NCBI GenBank assembly: GCA_003864495.1
Contig: ML133383.1
Location: 3,927,560-3,991,559 of the forward strand
DNA: 64,000 bases
Reading direction: 5' to 3'
Source of the DNA: Nemopilema nomurai
Taxonomy: Eukaryota > Cnidaria > Scyphozoa > Rhizostomeae > Rhizostomatidae
Shown piece by piece: positions 10,930-22,900 of the stretch. The notes under the pieces are model-generated. The model made no database searches and was not told the DNA's origin. It saw only the letters and a list, made by a program, of their open reading frames with translations. Both the position numbers and the translations under genes were made by a program. Each line of letters opens with the position of its first letter. Position 1 is the first letter of the stretch.

Positions 10930-13900
10930 CGCTCCTTTCCTCGCGCTTCACAATTGAGACGTCCATTATTTGTTCATCAATGGAAACATCACGCCACGAG
11001 TCGCATGATCGCCAGCAGCCAATCAGCGCGAAGTTCGTCGAACAAAGAAGTAAGACCATTGTGAGGGGCCTACTCACTGTTTCAGCGAGATTTCTGATTC
11101 GTTTCTTTATTTCCTCGAATGGCCGCGTGTTAATGGTCAGTTAATTGGTCATCATTAGCGAAATTTTAAACAAAAATCGTGAAATCTATTGTGCATTATC
11201 ACCTTATAGGCCAGTCCCACAACGTGTAAAGTTAACAACCAAGAGGATTAACAAATGCTCCCTTCGGCCCTATCAAAAAATTAATTTACATTAATAGCCA
11301 AAGTAGGGATTTTCTCATAAGTTCAAGGAGTTATTGTTGGGCTTCCAGGTTGAAATTTGGTTTCCAGGTTGAATTTTTCAGATTCAAATTATGTTCTCTT
11401 GTCGTCAACATCATTTTGTCTTCAAGTTCGAGTTTTTTTACCCGCAGCTGATTTTCTTTCTTGTCACCATTTTCAGAATTAAGGGGGGCTCTTATTCCTA
11501 TCCAGATATCAGATTGAAAATATTCTCACAAGGCGCAGTATTGGGGTTCTTCTTTATTACTCAATTTCTATAAAAACTCGATGTCTTTCACCAAATTGAG
11601 TTGCAAAGAAAGCCACAATATTCTGTTTGTGACATGATCTGTTTTCGCATAAGTTTGTGGACGTTGTCCAAGTTTTTCCTGGCGGTCGGAGTCCTAAACG
11701 GAAAGCATATTTCCTTTTTATTATGTTCGAAGTCGAAGGTAACACACAGGAAAACGTACGTTTAGCAGGAAGAGCGTATCTCGAAGTGTGCATTCTTACA
11801 GAATGGTTCTCTAATTGCCTAATTGTTTTAATTTATGAAATGGCAAAATGTTATATGCATAAATCAAAGCATTACACTTTTGGTCACACATCTAAGGTAG
11901 GTCCTATCAAGGTTCAAGAGCATTAAGATAAAAATTAGACTGGACAGTATGGGATTGGTCTATAATTTTCCCCACAAAACATCCCCAAAACATTTGGGGA
12001 TGAAGAAAGCCAAAATTTAATTTTGCTTTGGAAGTAGTAGAAGACCCTGAATTTGGTCGGAGGAGTGCGCATGTAGTAGGCCGCTTCGAGGGAGCGATGT
12101 TGCTCTAGTTGTATCTAACGCAAAGGTACATCGAACCAAATTCGGAAATAAAAGGAGTAATCGAGGCCTCGGAAATTTTGTTTGTTTCATCCAATATCTT
12201 GGTGCTGTTATGCTCATTGTTATATAAATTCATAAACGAAATTTCATTCGTATTTCTACAGACATTTCAAACTAGTACATTTCAAACTTATTTAGAACCA
12301 AATGTGGGCATGTTTTTAGGGTCATCTTGTCTCTAGTGCATCTTGTCAAACTTGTGCCTTAACCTTCAAAATGTCCCGAAGGCAACTGTAGCAACTACAT
12401 TCGATGGCTCTGAATATACTGATTACAATATCACATCACACCACGAATCGATTTCCAACCAACATAGCCTAGGGAAGATCACGTGGAGACAGAGGCGGAT
12501 CCAGAGCAAATTTGAAGGGGCAGTTGGTAATGGGGGCGCTGTGAAATTTAAAAAAATTTGACAAGAATACGCTGTTTACAACAATTTTAGATACATTTTC
12601 GCAATAAACAACATAACTTTGATGTAATCCTTGAAGCAAATAAACCTATTGGTCACAGAAACGCTTTCATCTGATTCTCATTCTCCAAAAGTGGCGCAGA
12701 ATTTCCAAAAAAGGGCGCCAGACTTGCTTCAATTCGTTGAGGGAGGGGTAAATGACCCTAGTTGCCCCCCCTAAGATTCGCCACTGCGTGGAGAAAGACA
12801 ACCTGAGGCTCGGGCATTTACACCGGTTGACTAGGGTGAGTTCGCAACGGTGCAAGGAGCATTCATCAGATCGGAAGAGAAGTTGCAAATTTGCCTCTTG
12901 TCTCAGTGACCTATACACAAAAGCATTTCGGCAGGAGAAGAGCGATAGAATGATATTTCTTGCACAGCGATGGATTTTTCTTCCCCCTTCGGCTGGCTGG
13001 AGAGACGACCGCAATATCCACACTCATCCGTTTCATGCCACCGTTTCACCTTTTATGAAATTTCCTTGCAAGCCAGTGTCAGCCACCCATTCAACTATCA
13101 CTGGCTTATCGATGGACCTCGTTTCTCCGAAAGCATGTTATAACTGTAAAAAAGAGGCTGAGGACTACGGTGAGAGCTGAAGAAACAAAGAATTGTGGGA
13201 TTGCAAACATCACATGATAGTCTGTTGCTGTTGCACTGTACAGTAAAACCCCACGATAGTAATCTCTATCGCAAAATAAAATATCGAAAATGAGATTCAT
13301 TCCAGAGCAGTATGAAGCTTCCAGTTACCATGGCTCCTATATCTTATCGGCTCCAAGTTCAGAAAAAATAATTAATTTACGTAAAGCAAAGTGCAAAAGG
13401 CGGCTGCGCTTTGTCATTCATGATCTAAATAAAAAATTCTAAATTCATGCCTAAAGTGAGTTTCTTTGAATATTTATTGTCAGAGTTAAAGAAATCGAAA
13501 GGCTTGTTGTGAATTTTCTTGCTTCAGTTTTGCGTGAAAAAATTTGTGGCTATCTGGAGATAAATTTATCGATACTGTCAAAGTTTCAAGCAATGAAAAC
13601 CTTTTGTACTACCCCAGCAAGTTTACAGATGTTAAAAATCCACGAGTGCATTTCATACGAGATTTACTGATAGAGATGGTAAATGGAATTCACTAACGTA
13701 GATAAAATCGTAAATAATTTGCACTCAAATAGATTCACACAATTAGTAAATTCGATTGAGGTCACTATAACCTTGTCAACAATTGCCTTTTTGCATACAC
13801 TTTGATGTGCCTCCTTCTTTTTGTATTCATCACTGTAACGTAGCACATGTATACGAAGTGTTGTAAAAGAATTTGTAATAAGATACATGCCTTTTGCCAA

Positions 13901-14576
13901 GAGGGAGTCGTGGTGTATGGTGGACAGAACTCCTACTGGGTTCTGTCCTTGTAATGCAGTTTAGCAGTTTTTACTTTCTGCTTGAGATAATTCATCGTTA
14001 GTTTTAAACAGTCCATTATCATTCCATTTCTATCCTTTTGTGGACTCAGTATAAAGCTTCATTGAAGCATTTACCATTCCATGCCTGTAACAAGGCGCAG
14101 AACGGAAACTTTTGCACGTCAAAATGCATTGCACACTTGCAAATATTCCCGGTAAATTTCTAGAAAGATGATTTTCTTCACTGACCAATCTAGCCCAAGA
14201 GAGGGTTCCTCCACTGCATGTCAAAATTTGACAAGGCTGGTCGTTTCATTGGCCCTCTTTGCCTGTGTGACAATACAACTGGACCTCATTCGACGAAAAC
14301 CTCGTTCTCAGATCCACAATTTGGCGCGGATCGAGTAATTGTTTGGTTCTGGGAAATGGCTCCTTGCAGGTTGTCATGAAATGAAATGTTTTGAGCGATT
14401 GAAATGATGTTGAAACAGGTGTCTCAATATAATTATGCTTGGTACATGCTTTGTTTGAATACCTGTGGATCACGAGAGATCAGTAGATCTGAGGGAAACA
14501 ATTGCTGATAGCAGCTTTTAGTTACCTACATTTACGGCCGGGAAGGCAACATTAAAAATATCCACTGCATAACACG
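10930..14576. other. Intergenic, no gene recognised apart from one MITE
   Basis: Open frames in this 3.6-kb stretch, including one of 142 codons at 12752-13180 that starts inside the MITE, show no domain, no codon pattern and no supported splice structure. I regard them as chance. Confidence 0.5.
12490..12786. mobile_element. hAT-type MITE with 8-bp target-site duplication
   Basis: The 297-bp element starts CAGAGGCGGATCC and ends with the imperfect inverse AGATTCGCCACTG, matching the CAG-N-GGCG termini typical of hAT elements. It is flanked by the exact 8-mer CGTGGAGA at 12482-12489 and 12787-12794, the target duplication size of the hAT superfamily. It has no transposase and would depend on one in trans. 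G-rich and C-rich blocks lie just inside the two ends. Confidence 0.88.
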
Positions 14577-15969
14577 ATGGCAGATAACTGGCTTTTCGCA
14601 ATAACAGTGTTCATGTTGTTGATTGTTGGGGCCCTTGGTAATGGTATGGGAGACCTTGCCAAAATACTTGCGGCTTTATCAGGGCAGGTGGAATGTTCTT
14701 TCAAATGCCCAAACCGTAAGTTCAACTTGTTATATTGCGATCTTCACTTTATGGTTTATTACATTTAGGCTATTGTTCAACACATGAAATAATTTGGCGA
14801 GTCAAGGTTCTATAGCATCTCCTTATTCTAAATAAAAACTTATTCCAACAATTAAGGAACGTTAAATTGGTCAAGAATCAATTATAAAAGTTGGTCACTC
14901 TAGCGAGCAATTTTGAGATCCAGAGCATGTTTCCCAGAGCAGGGTTTAAGTGAGTTCATCAGGTTGAGTGACAATTTCCATTTTGGCAAAAACAGATCAT
15001 CTGTGCAGGCGATTCAATAACTTTCAAAGGCTGCTTGTTGTTTTATTTGTGCATGAGAACATCTCAATTCTTTACTAAATTAATTACCTGTGTTAGTCCA
15101 ATTTTTGCATTTGCATATCTAGAAAAGATTCAGACCAAATGCCAGCTTTTCTACATTCATACAATTTTTTCACACTACCTTTTTCACAATAAAATTGAGA
15201 AATTTTATGATCCCTTACTGACAGCTCTTGCTTACTCTTGTGTTGGATAAGCCAAACAGAAATCATCAAGCCAAACAAAATCTCTTTATAAGACCCCATT
15301 ACCCTTAACAGTTTTAGATAACACCAATGGTTGAAATATGAATTTTATTGAGACTATAAGCCTGACATGATTCATTGATTTTTGCTACAGAAATGCATAA
15401 GCCGGTTCCGAATAAGAAGCACGTTCCAACCAGCAATGGGTGTGGATCACATGGCCTAAAGGTCAGTAAATCTTCGTAGTATCACTCAACAATAAAACAA
15501 ATAATTTCTATTTGTAATAATAGCTAAAGATTGGTTTTTTCACTACCTCCTGTCAATATCTGACACTGGGTTTCAAATTTTTTGAATTCAGGATAGTGTT
15601 AAGTAAAGATTAAAAATGGATTTAATTTCATTTTCATTCAAGCTTGACACTTCAGAGATGCCTGGGTTCACTGAATGCTGTGACATACATGACAAATGTT
15701 ATGATACTTGCAACACAGACAGAACACAGTGTGATGAGGATTTCAAATCTTGCCTTAGCAACGTTTGTCTTTTTGATGGACTGTCTCAGAAGAAATCAAA
15801 GGCATTGATGAACCAATGCAAATCTTCAGCTGATTTAATGTATGCAACAACATCCACTTTAGGCTGTTCTGCCTACATACAAGCCCAAGCTAATGCGTGT
15901 CTTTGTAATGGGAAAAAGTTGAGCAAAAAGGAAATAAAAAGACTAATGAATCCCACTGATGAACTTTAG
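14577..15969 (+). CDS. PLA2G12: Group XII-type secreted phospholipase A2
   Basis: Three exons (14577-14715, 15391-15461, 15643-15969) join in phases 1 and 0 to give 178 residues, close to the roughly 190 of vertebrate group XII enzymes. The first 22 residues (hydrophobic core FAITVFMLLIVGALG) form a signal peptide. The second exon carries the group XII-type calcium-loop motif NGCGSHGL. The third carries the catalytic CCDIHDKCYDTC block with the His-Asp pair intact, followed by a cysteine-rich region as in the family. The enzyme family hydrolyses the sn-2 ester of phospholipids with calcium, although vertebrate group XIIA has weak activity and XIIB lacks the catalytic His. Here the His is present, so activity is plausible. 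It resembles the housekeeping group XII form rather than venom group I-III types. It is transcribed toward the 3' end of the minus-strand RAPGEF gene. Confidence 0.92.
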
Positions 15970-16009
15970 CATTATTAAATCTAGCTTTAACATGAATTTA
16001 CACAACTTT

Positions 16010-16015
16010 AATAAA
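16010..16015 (+). terminator. Polyadenylation signal of the PLA2 gene
   Basis: AATAAA lies 41 bp after the PLA2 stop codon, a typical short 3' UTR arrangement. Confidence 0.6.
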
Positions 16016-16446
16016 CTTAGTTTGTAGAAAAATATTAACTGAATTCACTTATTTCAAGCATAATTTATTGTTGAGTAAGTGACAAAAAACTTTCGAATTA
16101 AAACATCATTGTCACTGACAGCAAAAATTTAAGGTTTCTTTCCAAAATATTTAATAATATAATTGAAAATTAAAACAAATTTCAAATGAACAAACTAAGA
16201 AGGAACAAATAAATTTAACAAAATACTAAATATAGGGCACAAGATTAGGTTTTTTGAGTGTATCAACTTGTTTAGTCTTTAGTCATTTCAATTGTATATC
16301 TTTATCATACATTGATCTATCTATCATATATCATATATCTTTCAATGTGATGTTCTTGAATTTTTTAACAAAACCAATGTTTAGTATATTCTGATATTTA
16401 TTGGCAAGTTATAAAAGATGAAGGTATACAAAAGCTAGAAATAGTG

Positions 16447-16542
16447 AACTAGTTTTTGCATACTGGAAGTACTTTTTTTGTCTGACATGCATACTCTGAG
16501 GAGTGTCAGACAAAAGGTACTTTAAGTATGCAAAAGCTGGTT
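16447..16542. repeat. Imperfect 40-bp inverted repeat (foldback), part of a dispersed family
   Basis: The arms 16447-16487 and 16504-16542 are inverted copies including TTTTTGTCTGACA and TTTTGCATACT-like blocks. The right arm and the following 50 bp (from GTACTTTAAGTATGCA) recur in diverged form at about 43077-43150. It lies between the convergent PLA2 and RAPGEF genes and looks like a miniature transposon remnant. Confidence 0.75.
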
Positions 16543-17089
16543 CTGCTTTACATAGCTATTGTGAAGTTCTGTACCACAAAGTACTTTTTCACATTTTGAT
16601 ATACCTATTTTGCATTTTATCTAATTACCGATCTTTGACTGAGTCTTGGTAGGCTTCAATAAATCATTTTCAATTTAAAATTAATTTTCAAATGGAAATT
16701 TTGAAAACATAAGGCAATATATTGATTATCAGAAAAGCTGACAAGATTGAAAAATGAGACAATCATTTCACTTTTTTTTAAATATCACAGAAAGCGAATT
16801 ATATGTAGGTTTTTGAAGACTAAGGTAACCATAAAATTAGCCAAAAACTAACATGGAAAAAGAATTTGCATGGGCAAAAAACAATCTTTGTGTAAACTGG
16901 ATGTTGCATTGATGTTTGTGATCAAGTAGGGGAATAGAGAATGCCAACAATGCTTACTGCTTCAGCTATGGAATTGTTAATAAACAATCCACATGATTTG
17001 GTCATCAGCTTTGCAATCATAGATAAGCATACAAGGTAAATAATAGACTGTCAAGGGAATGTAAGTATACTTCATAGCTAGCAATAAAA

Positions 17090-17095
17090 TTTATT
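17090..17095 (-). terminator. Candidate polyadenylation signal of the RAPGEF gene
   Basis: This reads AATAAA on the minus strand, about 650 bp beyond the proposed stop at 17749. Closer variant signals could be used instead. Confidence 0.3.
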
Positions 17096-17748
17096 AGAGG
17101 CCAAGAGGTAATTTAAATCCAATAATGGTTTTTCCTAAACAATTCATAATCCCTGCCACTTTGAGGTAAGTATTATCTAAGAATGCTTTCTGCATAAAAA
17201 TAAAAGTAATTGTTTAAAGACTCTTGCAAGGTTGTGAATTTTGAGAGGTGATAACATGGGCCACGTTGACAATCTGTTTTTGATGATTAATGATGAGCTA
17301 TAAATATATATTGCTTTCATCTATCTGCTTTATGTACACAACAATCTGCTTAACACAATAAAATCAAAACAAGGTTATGTAAAATATACTTCTATTTATG
17401 GAACAGATATGAAAACTTGATCATGAAAATAAAACAACTTACATAGAACAAAACTGAAATAATGATACATTAATGTTGTATGCTAAACAACATACTACAG
17501 AGGGCCTTGGAACACGCAAATTTTACCACAGCTTTCAACCAGCCTAGCCCAACCATTCTATAAATGTATAAGATTCATAAAGTATATTTACAATCTGGTG
17601 TTATGAGAAGCTGCGTTGAATGTATTGAATCCAATTTCTATACAATTGAAACTTGTTCTCCAATTTCTGGAAGAAAAATTATTCAATCGTTTTTTCAAAT
17701 TATATTAAAAAATTATTCTTCAAAATGCACATTGCCACTGCTTATATT

Positions 17749-19913
17749 TTAGAACCTGAACAGAGAGGTTAACTGCACTTTTTCTTGCATAATAACAGCT
17801 GGTAGGTCATCATTTAGGTCACACAATCACCAGCAAAGAAAAGATGACTAACCTTTTTTTGACAAAACAATCATAAATGAGATCATTTAGACAATAAACC
17901 TACCATCCATATCAGGCGGTCGCTGCTTTTCAAATTTCTTTCGATTTAAAGGTACAGGTTCTAAAAGGAAGAAAACGTTTTCCTCAAAGAAGAATAGACA
18001 TAACAACTGTGGGTTTGAAACTAGGAAACAGAAGTGCCTGTTCTCAGACTGTTTTGTCTATTCTGACCCCTTCGATTTTAGCTTTGAAATTTTTGCATCC
18101 TAATTAGATAACTGAATTTAGCTATGAAACTACAATTCTGAAAAATAGTTGTGCAGACGCTCTTGGTCTCAGGTGGAGGTTTAGACGTTTCATAAATTTG
18201 TGTATTGACAAAAGCCAAAAGATGATCAAACTTCATGATGGTAGAGGTTAATAGCCAAATATTGCCTTGGATTGTATTTGTCAAAACCCTTTCCTTGCGG
18301 AGTTGTAGGTCCTTCCAAAGTTCTACAACCCTGGTGAATGAAAATCTCTCAAAAGACATTCTCTTTGCATATCAATTAAATACTTTCCTGCCAGACGAAC
18401 AGGGAAGTCCTTTTCCTCTGAATATGTGCTGTTAAGAGGCTTAATTTTATTTGTGGGATTTATGGTTAATGTGGAGACTTATGAGATCAGCATTCACCAA
18501 TAAGCAACCTAACAGAAGTTTAAAGGAAAGTGAAAATGGAAACCACATGCTTTCCTGTAGAGGCAGTTTCCTTAACCAAACCGCTGGGAAAAAAGGAGCG
18601 TTTTATGAATGAATGCAAAATGCATCCTTTTTTATTGTTTTACGTTGAAACCCAACTGAAAGAGGACTATCAAATTTGAATCATTGACTAATATACCTTC
18701 ATTGAATTTTACTAGCCAATAAAAATTTCAGGTAATGCATCAAGTTTCATGCAAGTGTAAAATGGCAGAAATTTATCATGTTCTCAAGGCTTAGTCTTAA
18801 GCCTGTTTCCTATTACCTCTTTTTTCTGTAGGTATTGAAGAGTGCTGTTTTTTCGATTGTTCCTGTGTGGCACCTTGTTTGTTTGGTGTAGGAGACATAT
18901 TCAAGGGCCTTCTTTTTGGTAATGATGAAAGCTCTGCAATAGAAAACGCTTTATAAAAAAACCGCTCAATAGATGTTGAAAAATGATAATGTAAAATGCA
19001 AAAAAATTTCAACTTTCACAGCACAAATGCAAAAATGGAAGAGAACCTAAAATGACAAATGATTAGATAAGATATACTCAAAATTTTATAGCTTGTGGTA
19101 AGTGAAAAGATTTCGTCAAACTTAAGCAAAGAAAACATTGGTTGCCTTCTGCGCATTTCAAACATCCACTGAACATGTTTGCTTCTCATATGTAGTAATT
19201 TTCTTAGCCCCAACCTTGTTCGGCAGTTTCATTACAACACTACATTGTAGGATTCTGGTATGTTCACTGTGAATAACTCGTCTTTCAAGCAATTTTCACC
19301 ATCAATGATTATCAAAATCTTGTCGTCATGATCCGTCACTTACGTGTTGATCCTGTGGGTTGTTCACACGACCTTGACAACTGGTCAATTTCCTTTTCAT
19401 CGGTTGTAATATTCGCTAAATCCTCTAAATATTGGCGCATTTTTCGAGACATCAAGGCCTTCAAACAAAGAAAACACATCACTAATGAAATGATTTTTAA
19501 GGCAGCGTAGAAAAATTGTAAAATTCATTTCTGACGGGGCTCTCTAAGCAATATTCACTCCAACCCATTTAATTGTATTTATCTTTCATCCGAGAATAGC
19601 TTATGTAGGCATTTTTTAGCGACTGCGAATCTGTTCTCATCTAGTATTACACATTACCATGAAAATCTCTTCTCATCCATATCAATATCATACCGAGATT
19701 TGCCAGAAAGAGAAATTGCAAGACGTGCAATGCAGCATTTGATGAGTCGATTACCTCTTCATAGGCCTTCTTCGGGTTGTTCATGGAACTGCTCGTCCGC
19801 CTGTGTTTTCGCACCGCCGTGTTCTGTCCTGTCATCACACTGACGACTGACTGGGCTATACTCGGTGGAGCACCATTGCCAGTTTGCGTGACGTCATCCA
19901 TCTTCCCAGGGTC
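17749..19913 (-). other. RAPGEF: C-terminal tail exons
   Basis: Exons 19755-19913 (contains [19 protein letters not shown]), 19344-19458 ([11 protein letters not shown]), 18817-18933 (LSSLPKRRP), 17904-17960 ([12 protein letters not shown]) and a proposed last exon 17749-17798 ending LTSLFRF. The first two match the KKRVRRSS...KKLYED and MARKVKQYL blocks after the catalytic domain of RAPGEF2/6. The last exon rests only on phase and an AG acceptor, so the true C-terminus is less certain. Confidence 0.7.
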
Positions 19914-22900
19914 CTGGGGAAGAAAGCCTCTGAGTCATTCTTCGAAGCATAGAAAAAGTTTGAATATGAGAAACAGTTCTGTCCTCTCATAAAATGAGTG
20001 ACAGAAGAAAGGTACAAGTAATGAAAATACATTAGTATCAAGCATGATAGATTTGGTCTTTCAAGATCAGGAATCAAGTGGGTACCAGTTACTAGTAGTA
20101 AGAGCAAGAATAGGCCACCCCAATTAGAGAAAACCACCCCATAGAATTACAAAATAGTGAAATAAAATAATAAAAGCCGCAGTCAACTTTAATCAATGGA
20201 AGTGCGGAATTTAGCAGAAAATCAGCAACATTAATGGAAGACTCAATCAACAAAACTGCTTTTCTTTGGAGGAAGGCCTCGGTATCCTCTTACCTTCCAC
20301 GGAAGTAGCCTGGCTTAAACAATATCATAAACATATGAAACCTTGTCAATGCAAGAATAGTCTTGAAAACCAACAAACGTGTGAATCTCTCTTTTTTTGG
20401 TTCTTCTGTTTGAAAACCATTTCTTGGAAAGGTTTATCACAACACATCCTTGAGACCACTTCTTCTTGGCAAACCAAAATCTAACATTAAAACAGTCTCT
20501 CGCATTGCTACAAAATTGTAGTTTTACGCCATTTGGGCATGTGGTCAACTGAAATGCACTTTTTGCCATCGGTCTTATGGATTAAACCTGAGCTTCTGTG
20601 CTCTCACTTGACCATGAAATGGCCTAATGTTAGTGGAATATCCTTTTTCCATCCACAGACGGATGATTGAGTAGAGAACAAATAAACCTCCACCTTCAGC
20701 AAAGGCTTAAGTCAGCTTTCACCCACTGCTTTTATTCTTTTTATCTTCAGCTTCTTACAGCATCGTAAAATCAAACTCTCCCAAGCTAGTCTTGTCGGGT
20801 CCTATGTTGTTGTATTTTGCTAACCTCAACGCTCCCCTTTTACCAAATGCTTAGAAAATGCAGCTCAAATAAATCCACAACGAAAACGACGCTTCCGCAA
20901 AAAGAATTCTGGAAAACAGCGTTGACAGTCAAATCTGTTGAACCATTTGTTGATCTTGAAAATCTCGCTAAATGGCAAATAAATAATTGCAAAACTTACA
21001 TATCCTATGGCGCAATACTTGCAGACTTTCCGAACTTCTCTTGCGATCATCCGCAATTTTTCAAAATTCACCTAAAGGGAAAAAATCGCTTTATTTTAAA
21101 CGTTCAATGTAACAGACACTGCAGCAAACTAAACCAAAATTGCCCACTAAACCCTGGCTAAGGTACACATGTGCCACCATGGGACAATTCAGTGAATCAC
21201 TGATAGCCTTACTTGGACAGTAAGGAAAAGACGAATTTAAGGAAGCCGACAACTCACCAATCCATCGACATAAGTTTCATTTCCAAGGTGAAGGAATGTC
21301 AAGTCTTTTTTTATTATCGGAAAAAATGGAATCTGAATGCGAAAAATAAAATAAGAAAATTTAAAGGAAGCTTTGATAAACAACTGCAAGAAGCAAAATG
21401 GCAAAAGTCACATGAAATGGAAAAATGAAAAATGTCGGAGAAGCGGCTGCTGTTGGTGAGAAATTAATGAATTAATGTCAAAAGACAGGTTGCCTTGAGC
21501 TGAGAACCACAAGTCATACTGCAATAGGGTGCATTAAAACATGAAAGGTTGCAATATTTGACGTAAATAAGCAAAGTGGAATAAATTATGATTATAAAGC
21601 GAGAAGCAAGCGTAAAGATGAGACTGTGGAGCTGAACTCACAAGAGGCGGGTAGGCACGTTCACCGTTAAACAAATTGCGATATCTGGACATGTTTCTTG
21701 ATGGGTCCATCAGTAGCTTCAAGTCCTAAAATATTTGCATTAGGTAGCCATGTATGAAGCAACAAAGTCTCGTGGAAATAGATGTTGTGTTCCAATCCTC
21801 TAAGATTTCTAGATCCGGAGATCTAGCTATTGTCAATAACTGTCCTTGGGAAAAAATGATTCGTAGGAAATTGTCTAACATCAGTCACCAAGAGGATTCG
21901 GAGGCCCAGGGGCGAAGCTGAAGTGGACCCCCTACTGGTGCTTAAAACAGTTTGATATTACTTTATGAGGCACCGGGGCAATTTGCCCCCACCCCCTGTC
22001 CTCCTCTCGGTGGCTCTGTAGACAATATACTTAAAATACAATATAAGTGTATTACCTCGAATATTTTGGTGTATTTGGCAGGAACCTTTTCCCAGGTGGT
22101 TTTTAATCTTCTGACGGACGAATGGTCCAGTCCACTAGACGTAAAAGATGTGCAACAATCAACAAACCAATCGGAAATAAACTCTTACAAAACTAACATA
22201 GGCCTTATCATCATCAAATGGGTTCGAAAAATATAACACGGAACAGGACTATTCACGCAGTAGAAACAATGTGGATATAAAATGTCACACAGGCTAAGGC
22301 TCATGAATCAAAGGTCAGAAGCCAAATTATAGCAACATGCTTAATGACATACCTCAAAAGAGCAAACATGGAGTTGTAATTTTTGAAATCATTGCAAAGC
22401 TCTGTAAAAATGAAATTTGAGTCAATATAATTTAGCACGAAGCATGCATGGAGACAAAGCGAAAAAAATAAACAAAAGAGTTAGCCCTGCATAATTGTGT
22501 GGAGAAATCGAAACAGAATGGCTACTTCTGCTTAGCCTCTTTTGCAACAAAACAACGAGAGCCAATCTCAGCTTCTTTGATAAGTATGTCGATAAAGGAC
22601 CACGGCAGTCCGTCATGCTAGATACAATCTGATAGACATACAACTCTTACTTGCAACTTTGATGAACCGTTTGATAATTTTGACTCTTTTGACGATATTC
22701 GTTTCGCTGCATATTTCCCTCATCACCCAAAACATTTCTGAATTGGCAGTCTGCAAATATAGATAGCAATATGAACGAATGTATTGACTTCATACTCGAA
22801 GAAATAAAGCTTAACATGTTTTTGATCAAAAGCAAAATTAGCAATCGGACGATAAGCATTTGCCAGCAAGTACAATATTTACAAACATTGTACCTTTCGT

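Noticed and set aside
12752..13180. 142-codon plus-strand frame
   Set aside because: It starts inside the hAT MITE and shows no recognisable domain. Treated as chance.
21890..22010. G/C-rich blocks resembling transposon ends (CAGGGGCGAAG)
   Set aside because: No matching opposite end or target duplication was found nearby. It may be a decayed fragment.
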